Notes under the pieces: generated by a model
Seen by the model: only the letters and a program-made list of their open reading frames with translations
Told to the model about the DNA's origin: nothing
Database searches by the model: none
From: Ruegeria atlantica
Lineage (GTDB): Bacteria > Pseudomonadota > Alphaproteobacteria > Rhodobacterales > Rhodobacteraceae
Length of the DNA stretch: 64,000 nt
Assembly (NCBI RefSeq): GCF_013032505.1
Contig: NZ_WQCG01000011.1
Location: 1 to 64,000, forward strand
Reading direction: 5' to 3'
Translations under genes and position numbers: made by a program
Shown: positions 1 through 8,592 of the stretch, piece after piece
How positions within the stretch are numbered: position 1 is the stretch's first letter
Layout: each line of letters begins with the position of its first letter

Positions 1-345
1 AGTTATAGCAATGGAAAGAAATGGTATCAGCTGTTGCGCTATAATGGCGAAACGGGTGAACTGACCACCTGGCTTTTTGCAAAGAACCGCTTGTGGAAAG
101 GGGACGTGGGCCATCTGCAGGCGCGCATCCCGGTCGTCACCTGGGAGATCTGCCCGAACTTTCCGAGTGCCCAAAGTCTTGGTGCACAGGTCAACACCAG
201 GCAAACCTCCCGCTTCTACGGCGAGCTGGTGCAACAGGACCCGGGCCAGCGCATCCTGCGGCCGCAATATGTGACTGAATGCGCGCATGAGTGGTACGGC
301 AAGAACGCCGACAAGAGCTGCAAATTGCCAGCGGGGAACAACTGA
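1..345 (+). CDS. Secreted protein of unknown function, copy 1 (3' end only)
   Basis: The reading frame is open from the first base of the window and ends in TGA at 343-345, so the start lies outside. The 114 visible residues are almost identical to the C-terminal half of the next gene (345-1055), 710 bases further on; visible substitutions include V/A, Q/K and D/H. Three cysteines (in EICPNF, TECAHEW and KSCKLP) and many aromatic residues fit a disulphide-bonded periplasmic protein. Its stop overlaps the start of copy 2 (TGATG). I do not recognise the family. Position just ahead of pilus genes suggests a link to pilus biogenesis, but that is context only. Confidence 0.7.
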   Translation, partial: SYSNGKKWYQLLRYNGETGELTTWLFAKNRLWKGDVGHLQARIPVVTWEICPNFPSAQSLGAQVNTRQTSRFYGELVQQDPGQRILRPQYVTECAHEWYGKNADKSCKLPAGNN

Positions 346-395
346 TGTCCTGTGCCCGGCTGATATCCCCCGTTTTCACGGCGCTCCTGGCGCTG
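1..395 (+). repeat. Tandem direct duplication, unit 1 (partner 711-1105)
   Basis: Bases 1-395 match 711-1105 with an offset of 710 and only scattered substitutions. The match covers the 3' half of the duplicated gene and runs on through the first 51 bases of the following gene, which encode the signal peptide. The unit therefore equals one gene plus the next gene's signal-peptide start. Confidence 0.85.
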
Positions 396-1055
396 ACCCT
401 GACAACCGGTGCAACGCTGGCCAAGGATAAGAAACGCCCGTCGTATAAAGGTGGCGAGATTTTCCAGAACGTGGCCGTTGAACATGTCCGGCCTTTGCTT
501 GCAAACACCGCATGGGTAACTCGTTGGTGGGACGATGAAGGCAGAGACCAGGGCGGCTATGTCCGGATCGGCTGGTACGGTGCTGACGGTCGGGAACATT
601 CTTGCCTCACAGACTTCGAAGGTGTGTCGGGTGTGTGGGAAGAAGGTATCTATTCCGGACGCATGATCGATGCCAAACGTCATAGCGTGCGCTACCCGCT
701 GAAGGAAGGGAGTTATAGCAATGGAAAGAAATGGTATCAGCTGTTGCGCTATAATGGCGAGACGGGCGAACTGACCACCTGGCTTTTCGCAAAGAACCGC
801 TTGTGGAAAGGGGATGTCGGCCATCTGCAGGCGCGCATCCCGGCCGTCACCTGGGAGATCTGCCCGAACTTCCCGAGCGCCCAAAGTCTTGGGGCACAGG
901 TCAACACCCGACAAACCTCCCGCTTCTACGGCGAGCTGGTGAAACAGGACCCGGGTCAGCGCATCCTGCGGCCGCAATATGTGACTGAATGCGCGCATGA
1001 GTGGTACGGCAAGAACGCCCACAAGAGCTGCAAATTGCCAGCGGGGAACAACTGA
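345..1055 (+). CDS. Secreted protein of unknown function, copy 2
   Basis: This 236-residue protein starts at the ATG that overlaps the previous stop (TGATG); an upstream in-frame start at 291 would lie inside copy 1 and is less likely. Residues 1 to about 26 form a Sec signal peptide with an Ala-rich end (ATLA). The mature part is rich in Trp and Tyr and has four Cys residues (HSCLTDF, EICPNF, TECAHEW, KSCKLP), compatible with two disulphides. It is nearly identical in its C-terminal half to the truncated copy in front of it. I see no catalytic motif. It probably acts in the periplasm with the pilus operon that follows, to which it is translationally coupled. Confidence 0.75.
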   Translation: MSCARLISPVFTALLALTLTTGATLAKDKKRPSYKGGEIFQNVAVEHVRPLLANTAWVTRWWDDEGRDQGGYVRIGWYGADGREHSCLTDFEGVSGVWEEGIYSGRMIDAKRHSVRYPLKEGSYSNGKKWYQLLRYNGETGELTTWLFAKNRLWKGDVGHLQARIPAVTWEICPNFPSAQSLGAQVNTRQTSRFYGELVKQDPGQRILRPQYVTECAHEWYGKNAHKSCKLPAGNN

Positions 1056-1915
1056 TGTCCTGCGCCCGGCTGATATCCCCCGTTTTCACCGCGCTCCTGG
1101 CACTGTGGACTGGGATCGCCACGCAGCTCGCGGCACAGGAACAGAACATTGACGCCCTGACCGGGGCCGGGGTCGGTCTGGACGAAGAAATTCCCGATAT
1201 CCTGAGCTGTCCGTTCGATGATTTGCTGGCGGCTTATGAGGCCATTTACACCGATACAGATCAGATCGCCTATGCCGCGATTTTCAACGAAGTTACGAAA
1301 ATCTGCACGGAACGGCAGACACAGGTGCAGCTGGTCCTCAGGCACGAGCAGGACCTGAGATCAGTTCTGGGGGCTTTGATGGCTCCGGTGCAGATTACCG
1401 GGACCGGGCCGGGTGTGACGGAGCAGTGCCCGGCGGCGGTTGCCTCGGTCGCGTTGAGGGCTCCTCCCGTGGCAGTAACTCCATTGCAGCCTTCGCCGGT
1501 GCCCAACGCCGTAAATCTGAAGGAGGCCAAGGCGGAGGAACTGGAGAGTGACCATGAGGTTGGGCGAGACACACTGAGCTGCGCAGCGCCATATCAGGTG
1601 CTGGCGATCCTGGGCTCGCCTGTGCTGGGGCCGGATCTGAATGCGGTGATCTTCGACACCGGTACAGGCGAGCAGCTGACCGTGCGCACGGGCGACGTAT
1701 TGCCTGGCGGCATCACGATCGAGGCCATCAGCCGCGACGGTGTGATGGTTGAGGCGGGCGGGGACCGGGATCGGCTGCCCAAGCGCCCGGCAAAACCGGA
1801 AGTGAGCGACGGTGGCGGGCTGATCTACGAGGCCGCGACCGTCACGGAGCTGTTCGACCCCACGCAATCCGACGCTGGCGCGCTTCATCCGGATCAGGAG
1901 GTGCCGGGGCAATGA
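1055..1915 (+). CDS. pilP: PilP-like type IVb pilus assembly protein
   Basis: This 286-residue secreted protein shares its first 17 residues with the upstream duplicated gene (MSCARLISPVFTALLAL) and then diverges, so the signal peptide itself has been copied. The middle part is helical. Residues about 173-235 (starting LSCAAPYQVLAILGS, with LTVRTGDVLPGG) look like the small beta domain of PilP/GspC-type proteins, which bridge the inner-membrane assembly platform and the secretin. The order PilP-PilQ-PilR-PilS matches the thin-pilus operon of plasmid R64. It is longer than R64 PilP. The assignment rests on this weak C-terminal likeness and on gene order. Confidence 0.6.
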   Translation: MSCARLISPVFTALLALWTGIATQLAAQEQNIDALTGAGVGLDEEIPDILSCPFDDLLAAYEAIYTDTDQIAYAAIFNEVTKICTERQTQVQLVLRHEQDLRSVLGALMAPVQITGTGPGVTEQCPAAVASVALRAPPVAVTPLQPSPVPNAVNLKEAKAEELESDHEVGRDTLSCAAPYQVLAILGSPVLGPDLNAVIFDTGTGEQLTVRTGDVLPGGITIEAISRDGVMVEAGGDRDRLPKRPAKPEVSDGGGLIYEAATVTELFDPTQSDAGALHPDQEVPGQ

Positions 1916-3570
1916 GTGTCCTGAACCGTATCCGCACTGGCCTCAAGCGCGCAAAACCGGGTCTGCCGGTTCTGGCCAATGGCATCATCATGGTGGATGA
2001 CGAAAAATTTGCCGCCATCGCCGCCATCCATGAGAACGGTGACTGTTTTGTCGCGACAGGCTACCAGCACAAGGATGTGTTTCGCGAAGGTCGGCAGCGA
2101 TTGTTGGATGCGCAACAGATCCCGGAAACGGGTACCATCAAAAATTGCAGTCTTGAGACCATCCGCGCGCTCTATCAACAGGACAACGCGGGTCACCCGT
2201 TTACCGAGGCGGGTGCGGTTGAACAGACGCAAGGTCACAGGCAATTGGAGGCGACCATAGCCGCAGCGGCGGAAGCCCGGGCGTCGGACCTCAAGATCTA
2301 TTTGCGCGACAGCTGTACGGAAGTGCGGATAAAGGCCAAATCGCGCGAGTTCGACTATGGCCGGCCATGGACGGTGGCAGAGGGGATTGAGGCCATCAAT
2401 TATGCGTTTGATGCCCAGGACAAGGGGGCAGGGGAAACAACCCTGAAACGCGCCGGCCGTCAGAGTTTCTCGATCAGCTCACGGGAAAAGCTCAACTTGC
2501 CCTCCAACGTGGTGAAGCTGCGGTGCCAGACCGGTCCGCATGAAGGGGATGCGGAGCTTCAAACCCATCTGGTGATGCGGCTGTTTTACAAAAACGATCG
2601 CGAGACCGGCGCGCTTGAGGATCTGGGGTTTGACGCGGAAGTGATGGGCAAGCTGGCGCAGGTGCGTGCGAACCTGCGCGGCGGCATCATCATTGGCGGC
2701 GAGACCGGCGATGGGAAATCCACCTCGCTGATCAAGAACGCGGAAAGACTCTACGATGAGCATGACGAACAGATTTCACTGGTTACGCTGGAAGACCCGG
2801 TTGAGTTTCGGTTGCGCCGGAGCGGAATAATCCAGGTGCCGTTGAATTCGGCGGGGGATGAAGACGATCTTGAGCGGCACTACCGGCAGGCGCTGCGCCA
2901 TTTTCTCCGGATCAATCCGGATGTCGGAATTATTTCCGAGATCCGCGATGGCACAAGTGCGCGCAAAGTGCTCGATTATATCCGGTCCGGCCACCAGCTG
3001 TTTGCAACCGTGCATGTGGAAAGTGCCAACGGTATTCCGTTTCGGTTGGTGTCCATGGGCGTTCCGTCGGAAGAGCTGGCTCATCCGGGCCTGATCCGGC
3101 TGCTGATCAAGCAAACACTGGTGCCACTTCTGTGCGATCACTGCAAGCGGCCGTTGCACAAGGCGGACCTCGGCGCGCGGGACAAAGCCCTGGTTGCGCC
3201 GCTGCGCCCGGACGCGGCGGCGCTTTATCTGCGCAACCCGGACGGCTGCCGGGCCTGCCGCCGGGAGACCAACGAGATTGGCCGGTTGGCCTGGTGGGGT
3301 TACCAGCGCGAAATTGCGGTGGGAGAGGTGATCGAGCCGGACATCTCTTATTTGAAATTCGTCCGGGACCGGGATTCTATTGGTGCGTTGGAACACTGGC
3401 TCCGACCGCGAGGGAAGGGCGGCATGGGCGGCATTTCCATCGGGCAGAAGATGACCGAACTGGCGCTGAACGGGCGGGTCGATCCGCGAGACGTGGTTCT
3501 CAAACGGGGTGATCTGAGCCAGCGCATGAGTGCTGTTCAGAGGGCGGACCTGAAATGGGGGGAGGCGTAA
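1912..3570 (+). CDS. pilQ: PilQ, type IVb pilus extension ATPase
   Basis: This 552-residue GspE/PilB-family ATPase drives pilin assembly at the cytoplasmic face of the inner membrane. Walker A is GGETGDGKST near residues 260-270. The Asp box (LVTLEDPVEFR), the Walker B-like GIISEIRD and the His box (ATVHVESA) follow in order. Two CxxC pairs, LCDHCKRP and GCRACRRE, form the zinc-binding insert usual for this family. The start overlaps the PilP stop (ATGA), and pilR overlaps its end (TAATG), so the genes are translationally coupled. In R64 the matching protein is PilQ, needed for thin-pilus formation in liquid mating. I see nothing missing. Confidence 0.9.
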   Translation: MSVLNRIRTGLKRAKPGLPVLANGIIMVDDEKFAAIAAIHENGDCFVATGYQHKDVFREGRQRLLDAQQIPETGTIKNCSLETIRALYQQDNAGHPFTEAGAVEQTQGHRQLEATIAAAAEARASDLKIYLRDSCTEVRIKAKSREFDYGRPWTVAEGIEAINYAFDAQDKGAGETTLKRAGRQSFSISSREKLNLPSNVVKLRCQTGPHEGDAELQTHLVMRLFYKNDRETGALEDLGFDAEVMGKLAQVRANLRGGIIIGGETGDGKSTSLIKNAERLYDEHDEQISLVTLEDPVEFRLRRSGIIQVPLNSAGDEDDLERHYRQALRHFLRINPDVGIISEIRDGTSARKVLDYIRSGHQLFATVHVESANGIPFRLVSMGVPSEELAHPGLIRLLIKQTLVPLLCDHCKRPLHKADLGARDKALVAPLRPDAAALYLRNPDGCRACRRETNEIGRLAWWGYQREIAVGEVIEPDISYLKFVRDRDSIGALEHWLRPRGKGGMGGISIGQKMTELALNGRVDPRDVVLKRGDLSQRMSAVQRADLKWGEA

Positions 3571-4613
3571 TGCGCAACGCCCTGATGATCTCTTTTCGAC
3601 GGGTCGTGTTCAACGCGCGCGCGCGCGAAGAAGTCTGGGAGCTGGTCGCGGACCTTATGGAGTCCGGTCTGCAGATGTCGGACGCGTTGGAGACGGTGGC
3701 AGACGTGGCGCGGATGCAGGGCGCGGGGCCAATTTCTGATCTTCTTCTCGATGTGCGGGCGGGCATCCCCCGGGCCGAGTTTGTGGAGCGGATTACCCGA
3801 TATGCGCCGGGCGCGGAAGCCTTGCTGTTCCAGGTCATCGAACAGGCGGATGCGGAGCGCATTTTCCGTGCGGCGGCGCGTGTTGCCGGGCAACAGGACA
3901 AGGTGCGCCGGGCATTCCGGTCGGCATTGGCACAGCCCATGGTTTTGCTGGTTCTTGTGGGCGTTTCACTGTTCATGCAGGGGGCCTTGTTCTACCCGGA
4001 ACTGCAAGCGGTCGCGCCGATGTCGACCTGGCCCGTTTATGCGCAAGTCATCGGGCAGGTCAGCATGTGGTTCAGCGACTATGTGTGGCATCTGCTGATC
4101 GGGTTCGGGCTGGTCGTTGTTCTGCTTCGGGTTTTGATGGTGCGGTGGACCGCACCGCCGCGGCAGGTCTTCGACCGGGTGATGCCGTTCTCGTTCTACA
4201 AGGTGCAGGCAGGCGTCGGCTTCCTGTTGACGGTGACGGAACTGGGACGCATGGGCGAGACCCTGAACTCCCGGTTGCTGGGCGATCTGGCAGCGGGCGC
4301 GACCCCTTACGAGAAATCCCGCATCAGCGCGATCGCCCGCGAACTTGAGGTCAGGAGCTGGGGCGAAGCCTTGCAGGCGACGGGCCACGACTTTCCAGCC
4401 CGGGATCTCAATGCGATCCTGGCGGCACTCACCGGAATGGATGACTGGATCGAAAAGTTTGCTCGTTTTCTTGATCGTTGGCTCAACCATTTCGACCGGA
4501 TGGTGCAGGAGCGCACGGCCGTTCTGAACCGCCTGCTTCTCATCATTGTGGCCGTTGTCATGGGGGCCACGATCTTCAGCATTTCCTCCATCTCACAATC
4601 CCTTCAACCTTGA
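3570..4613 (+). CDS. pilR: PilR, inner-membrane pilus platform protein (GspF/PilC family)
   Basis: This 347-residue polytopic protein is the inner-membrane partner of the PilQ ATPase. The start at 3570 is chosen because its ATG overlaps the PilQ stop; an ATG at 3555 would add five residues. Two cytoplasmic helical GspF-type domains are separated by hydrophobic segments near residues 125-145 and 173-190, and a last membrane helix lies near the C-terminus (LLLIIVAVVMGATIF). This is the usual T2SSF topology. Sequence and order both match R64 PilR. Confidence 0.85.
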   Translation: MRNALMISFRRVVFNARAREEVWELVADLMESGLQMSDALETVADVARMQGAGPISDLLLDVRAGIPRAEFVERITRYAPGAEALLFQVIEQADAERIFRAAARVAGQQDKVRRAFRSALAQPMVLLVLVGVSLFMQGALFYPELQAVAPMSTWPVYAQVIGQVSMWFSDYVWHLLIGFGLVVVLLRVLMVRWTAPPRQVFDRVMPFSFYKVQAGVGFLLTVTELGRMGETLNSRLLGDLAAGATPYEKSRISAIARELEVRSWGEALQATGHDFPARDLNAILAALTGMDDWIEKFARFLDRWLNHFDRMVQERTAVLNRLLLIIVAVVMGATIFSISSISQSLQP

Positions 4614-4628
4614 TGAAAGAACACGCCC

Positions 4629-5240
4629 ATGCGCGACACTCTGAAACCCTCTCTCTTCGAATATGGCATCCGGGCATTGCCCCGGATAATCGGCACGAGG
4701 CGCCGCCGCAGCCTGCGCAAACCCTGCCGGTCGCGCGCCGGTTTTGTAAACCTGTTCGACCAGGCATTGACCTTCCTGGTTGTCATCGCCCTGATCATAG
4801 CAGGCCTGGCCCTCTTCCTGGGGAACAGGGAAACGCAACGCAGCAATGCGCTGGTCGCCATGGTGGTCCGCGCCGTGACCACCATCGAGGAAGTTCACGG
4901 TTTCAGCGGTGAATATGCGGATGAGTCCTTGCTTGGGTTTCTTGAAGGCAGGGGGTTCAGCGATCGGGAGCTGACCAAGAATTCGTCCGGCACTTACGAA
5001 CTCACATCGCCTTTTGATACCGGGATTACGATTCAAGGCAATGGCGGGCGGGACTTTACGGTCACCGTCGCTGACTTGCCGCAGGCACCCTGCACGGATT
5101 TGAGCCTGGCGTTTCAGGATTCCGGTGCCGGGCTCGACCGGCTGACGATTGGCGGCACCGCGATCACCTTGCCGATGACGGAATCTGCCGTGAACACGGC
5201 CTGCGATAACGCGCCCAAAACCGTGGCTTTGACCTTCTGA
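4629..5240 (+). CDS. pilS: PilS, type IVb major prepilin
   Basis: This 203-residue protein has a long basic leader (about 37 residues, many Arg), a Gly-Phe junction that could be the prepilin cleavage site, then a hydrophobic stretch (ALTFLVVIALIIAGLALFL). The C-terminal part resembles the PilS globular domain and has two cysteines (APCTDL and NTACDN) placed like the disulphide of type IVb pilins. The +5 glutamate usual in pilins is not evident; an Asp-Gln lies nearby (NLFDQ). Position directly after the platform gene and before two PilV-like genes matches R64. Confidence 0.75.
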   Translation: MRDTLKPSLFEYGIRALPRIIGTRRRRSLRKPCRSRAGFVNLFDQALTFLVVIALIIAGLALFLGNRETQRSNALVAMVVRAVTTIEEVHGFSGEYADESLLGFLEGRGFSDRELTKNSSGTYELTSPFDTGITIQGNGGRDFTVTVADLPQAPCTDLSLAFQDSGAGLDRLTIGGTAITLPMTESAVNTACDNAPKTVALTF

Positions 5241-5244
5241 ACCG

Positions 5245-6438
5245 ATGCCGACGATCCGCCGCCGCATATCCTTTTCGCGCCGCCCCCGGCCAACCGGGCA
5301 CCGGATGTTGCGTTGCCTGCCGCGCAGATCCAGACGCGGATCAATGCTTGTTGTTGCCACGCTGGCCATGGTGATCGTGACGGTTGCGATATCGGTGTTT
5401 TGGCAAAGCGAAATCCGCAAGTCCCGCCACGCCCGCAACCTCGCACGCGCGCAGCAGGTGGCGGAAATCGCGTCCCTTTTTGATCTCTATGTGCATCTGA
5501 ACAAGACCACGTTTGCTCAGGAGCTGGTGGGCAGAGCAGCGGTGGCCTATGAGCTGACGAACGCCGATCTGGCGCTTTACCAGGCCTTTGCGGATGGTGT
5601 TGTCTCACCGGTGATCAGCGGCTTCGACTTGACTTATCTGGTGACCGTCCTTCCGGACGGGGAGAAGCGGACCGGTATATTTGGCGTGTTGCATCTGACG
5701 GCCAATGAAGATCCCGCCTATTCGGATCTGGACGGGCTTCTGGTCGCCCTGGAAGGGTTTGGGCTGGCCTCCGGAAAGAAGGGCATCAACACCCATGACC
5801 GGCTTCTTTCCGTGTCAGACCAGATGGAAAGCTGGTTCGGCCGGGGTCTTGCGGGAGCCGAAGCGGTAATTCTGACGGCAGAGCTGTCCGGTGTCCCACG
5901 GGATTACGTTTTGCGGGAATACCGGGCCGGTCATCCGTTGCCTGTCTTTTCCGACGCGTTCGGCGCGCTGGATCTTGCAGGGAACAATCTCACCGGTGTT
6001 GCTCTGACAAGGGCAGACAGCGTGACCGCGACGAACGTGAACGGTGCTGTTGCCGCAAACTCCTTTACGGGTTCATTGCGAAGGGTGATCGGGAGCCTGA
6101 CGGTGGACGGTCGTATTACGGCCCCGCATCTGCAGATAAAAAACGCGTTGTTCCTTGGCGCGGCAAACATAACCAGCGGTCAGACCGGGCAAACCGCCGT
6201 GACCGGGGCCGTGACCGTCACGGACCTGACGGCAACAGCAGGTCCGGTGACCGCTGCCGATATGTTTGCCGGGACCATGTCCGTCGCAAATGACGTGACC
6301 GGGGTAAACAGGGTGATTGCCAGCGATGTTCTGGTGGATGGCGCCCTGACGCCAACAACGCTCGATGCCACGACGCTGACCAGCGTACAGGCAAGTTTTG
6401 GCACATTAACGGTAGGTGGATCATGCGCGGGATGTTGA
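5245..6438 (+). CDS. pilV: PilV-like minor pilin or adhesin, first copy
   Basis: This 397-residue protein begins four bases after the pilS stop. A very basic leader ends in RRSRRGS, followed by a hydrophobic helix (MLVVATLAMVIVTVAISVF), the layout of a prepilin N-terminus, though without a clear +5 Glu. Residues from about 225 are built of short repeats rich in Val, Thr, Ala and Gly, typical of a beta-solenoid stalk or adhesin. It ends in CAGC. In R64, PilV is the tip adhesin that chooses recipients. Here there are two diverged PilV-like genes in tandem and no shufflon repeats or Rci recombinase in view. Confidence 0.65.
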   Translation: MPTIRRRISFSRRPRPTGHRMLRCLPRRSRRGSMLVVATLAMVIVTVAISVFWQSEIRKSRHARNLARAQQVAEIASLFDLYVHLNKTTFAQELVGRAAVAYELTNADLALYQAFADGVVSPVISGFDLTYLVTVLPDGEKRTGIFGVLHLTANEDPAYSDLDGLLVALEGFGLASGKKGINTHDRLLSVSDQMESWFGRGLAGAEAVILTAELSGVPRDYVLREYRAGHPLPVFSDAFGALDLAGNNLTGVALTRADSVTATNVNGAVAANSFTGSLRRVIGSLTVDGRITAPHLQIKNALFLGAANITSGQTGQTAVTGAVTVTDLTATAGPVTAADMFAGTMSVANDVTGVNRVIASDVLVDGALTPTTLDATTLTSVQASFGTLTVGGSCAGC

Positions 6439-7568
6439 ACAGGGGAGGATTTCGGGTCTCGCGTCATCCGCGCCGGCGGCGGCGGGGATACATGCTGTTC
6501 GAAGTGGCGCTGGTTCTGATCATCGCCCTTCCCGTGCTGAAATGGTCGACGGATATTGCGGCACAATATGCCCGGGACCGCGCCGGCTTGAACGAAGCGC
6601 GGCTTTTGACGACGGTCGTCGATGCCGGTGCCACGCTGGCCCTGCGCAATCTCGATGACATGATCCGCACGGGTGTTGGTGTTGGCAATGTTCTGGTTCT
6701 CGATCTTTCAGACCTCGAAGCGGAAGGGCTTTGGATGGCGGGCAGCGCCCGGCTGACCGCGCTCGGGCGCAAAGTCACGTTAATCCTGCACGCGCGTGGG
6801 TCCGACGAGCTGATTTTGATGGCCCGGGCCACGGCACCAACGGGAGAGGCCAATCCCGCCTATGTTCCGCGTGGCGGGGAAGGGGTCGGCCTTGTGGGCT
6901 TTGTCCCGCCTGACGATCCGGGCACCCTGAGAGGCCCCGGCATCGATTACGATCTCTCTGCCATTCAAGCGCTGATCGGCGCCCCGGTTCGGTGGGATGC
7001 GGTCGCCATTCGTGTGCTGCGAATGGATCGGGATGTGTTGCCGTTTCTGCATCGCCGCGCGCAGCCCGGCTATCCGCAACTCAATCAGATGTCCACGGAT
7101 CTCGATATGAACGGGTTTGATCTGATTGGGGTTGGGGTACTGGAAACGACCAGCCTCACGGCCACCGCGGAAATGCAGGCGGCGGAGGTTACCGGAACAC
7201 TCAAAGTGGATGGAATTGTCGAGGTTGCAAGTGATCTGAGCATAAAGGGTCGGCTGAAATCCAGGGCTGCAACGATCGACGGAGAGATTACGTCCAAAAC
7301 GCTCAATGTTTCCAATCGGTCCACGTTCGGAACGCTGACAACCGGCACACTGACCGCCAGTGGTCCCGTGTCGGTTGATAACGACCTTGTTGTCGGGGGC
7401 GCGGCAAGGCTGGGCGCGCTGGCCGTATCGGATGTGTCGGCACGGCGCATCCAGGCCGCATCTTTGTTGGTGGGCACGGTTGCGGCCAATGCTGCTTTTG
7501 TCACCGTGACGCGAGCGACAACAGGCCAGATTCAAGCACTTATCACGGGGAGATGCTCGGGATGTTGA
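6423..7568 (+). CDS. pilV: PilV-like pilus tip adhesin, second copy
   Basis: This 381-residue protein starts inside the end of the first pilV-like gene (ATG at 6423, or 6432). The leader RRRRRG is followed by YMLFEVALVLII, a prepilin site with Glu at +5. After the helix comes a globular part and then, from about residue 215, a repetitive Val/Ser/Thr/Gly-rich region that looks like a beta-solenoid. It ends in CSGC, closely like the CAGC end of the first copy, and the last bases of both genes are also similar (GGGATGTTGA). It is a likely PilU substrate. The repeated C-terminal Cys pair suggests a conserved disulphide or anchoring role. Confidence 0.7.
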   Translation: MRGMLNRGGFRVSRHPRRRRRGYMLFEVALVLIIALPVLKWSTDIAAQYARDRAGLNEARLLTTVVDAGATLALRNLDDMIRTGVGVGNVLVLDLSDLEAEGLWMAGSARLTALGRKVTLILHARGSDELILMARATAPTGEANPAYVPRGGEGVGLVGFVPPDDPGTLRGPGIDYDLSAIQALIGAPVRWDAVAIRVLRMDRDVLPFLHRRAQPGYPQLNQMSTDLDMNGFDLIGVGVLETTSLTATAEMQAAEVTGTLKVDGIVEVASDLSIKGRLKSRAATIDGEITSKTLNVSNRSTFGTLTTGTLTASGPVSVDNDLVVGGAARLGALAVSDVSARRIQAASLLVGTVAANAAFVTVTRATTGQIQALITGRCSGC

Positions 7569-7891
7569 TGAATCGATTCAGAACGAAAGGCTGGATGATG
7601 GCGGGTGCGGCCCTGCTGATCGCCGCCACCTCCGCCATGTCCCAGGAAACCGCGGAGACCCGTTCGGGCAATGGCGGCCTGCGCGAAATGGCTGCAATCC
7701 GGGATGGATTGCAGGCGGATGTGCGGGCGCTGCAACGTGTTGCAGCCTACCAGGAGGGCCTTCTGCGCCTTGCGGGAGAGGACCCCGAAGACGCCCTTCG
7801 CGCACGGCGTTCCGAACGGGATTGCCTGGCGGAACTGAACGCCGCAAGTCTCTGCGCCGCCCTGACCGGCAGTTTTGAGAGGGTGGAATGA
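7568..7891 (+). CDS. Small periplasmic protein of the pilus operon, unknown function
   Basis: This 107-residue protein starts at the ATG overlapping the pilV stop (TGATG). Residues 1-25 look like a signal peptide ending ATSAMS. The rest is short and mostly helical and charged, with two Cys residues near the C-terminus (RDCLAELNAASLCAAL). The next gene begins within its stop codon (ATGA). I do not recognise a family. Its place between the tip adhesin and the prepilin peptidase suggests a pilus accessory role. Confidence 0.55.
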   Translation: MNRFRTKGWMMAGAALLIAATSAMSQETAETRSGNGGLREMAAIRDGLQADVRALQRVAAYQEGLLRLAGEDPEDALRARRSERDCLAELNAASLCAALTGSFERVE

Positions 7892-8565
7892 TCCTTTCCG
7901 TCACCCTCCTGAGCCTGTTTCTCGTGGTGCTGATCGCGGTTGATTGCCGGACCTTCGAGATCGATTTCGCGGCCCTGGCCATGGTGGCGTTCAATGGTAT
8001 TTGCCTGAATCTTTATCTGAAGGTCCCGATTGAGGACATGATATTGGGAAGCGTCTGCTGGGCGATTGCATGGGGTGTGATCCGGTGGGTATTGGGGCGT
8101 CATGCGATCGGGCAGGGCGACTTGTGGCTGTTTGCCACGTTGGGTCTGCTGTCCGGGTTGTCCGGATCCGTCCTTGCGGTAGCCGTGTTTTTTGGGCTGA
8201 GCCTGGTGACGGCGCAAAGTTACCGGATTGCCCGGTCCCGATCGCGCGGTGTTGATCGCGCCCGGTTGCGTCGTATGCGCCGACGCTTTGAGCTGCACCC
8301 TGCAGCACTTCCGGCAGGTATGACACTCTTTGCGATTTTCATCATGCGCCTTGCAGGTATCGGCTTTCTGATTTCCCCGCCGATGTTCTGGCTCGATCGG
8401 GGACCGGCGATCAACGCGGCACTGCGCGCGGGTATCGAGACATGGGGCGCACCCATCGCCGTCCTGGCAATGATCGCGGCGGTGGCCTGGACGATCCATG
8501 GCCGCCGGGATGTGCTGAGGAGCCAACCGGGACGTGCCCGCGAACAGGATGTGCCGCCATGCTGA
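7888..8565 (+). CDS. pilU: PilU, A24-family prepilin peptidase
   Basis: This 225-residue polytopic protein is an aspartyl prepilin peptidase. The two catalytic aspartates of the A24 family are visible: D19 in AVDCRTFEID, and D78 in the GxGD motif of AIGQGDLW. The N-methylation domain of bifunctional PilD is absent, as in R64 PilU. It should cleave PilS and the PilV-like leaders at the inner membrane. It is translationally coupled to the small gene before it and closes the pilus operon. A second, unrelated prepilin peptidase lies in the T2SS cluster at 44231-44767. Confidence 0.88.
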   Translation: MILSVTLLSLFLVVLIAVDCRTFEIDFAALAMVAFNGICLNLYLKVPIEDMILGSVCWAIAWGVIRWVLGRHAIGQGDLWLFATLGLLSGLSGSVLAVAVFFGLSLVTAQSYRIARSRSRGVDRARLRRMRRRFELHPAALPAGMTLFAIFIMRLAGIGFLISPPMFWLDRGPAINAALRAGIETWGAPIAVLAMIAAVAWTIHGRRDVLRSQPGRAREQDVPPC

Positions 8566-8592
8566 ACACATCCCTAGACCGGAGGCAGTCCG

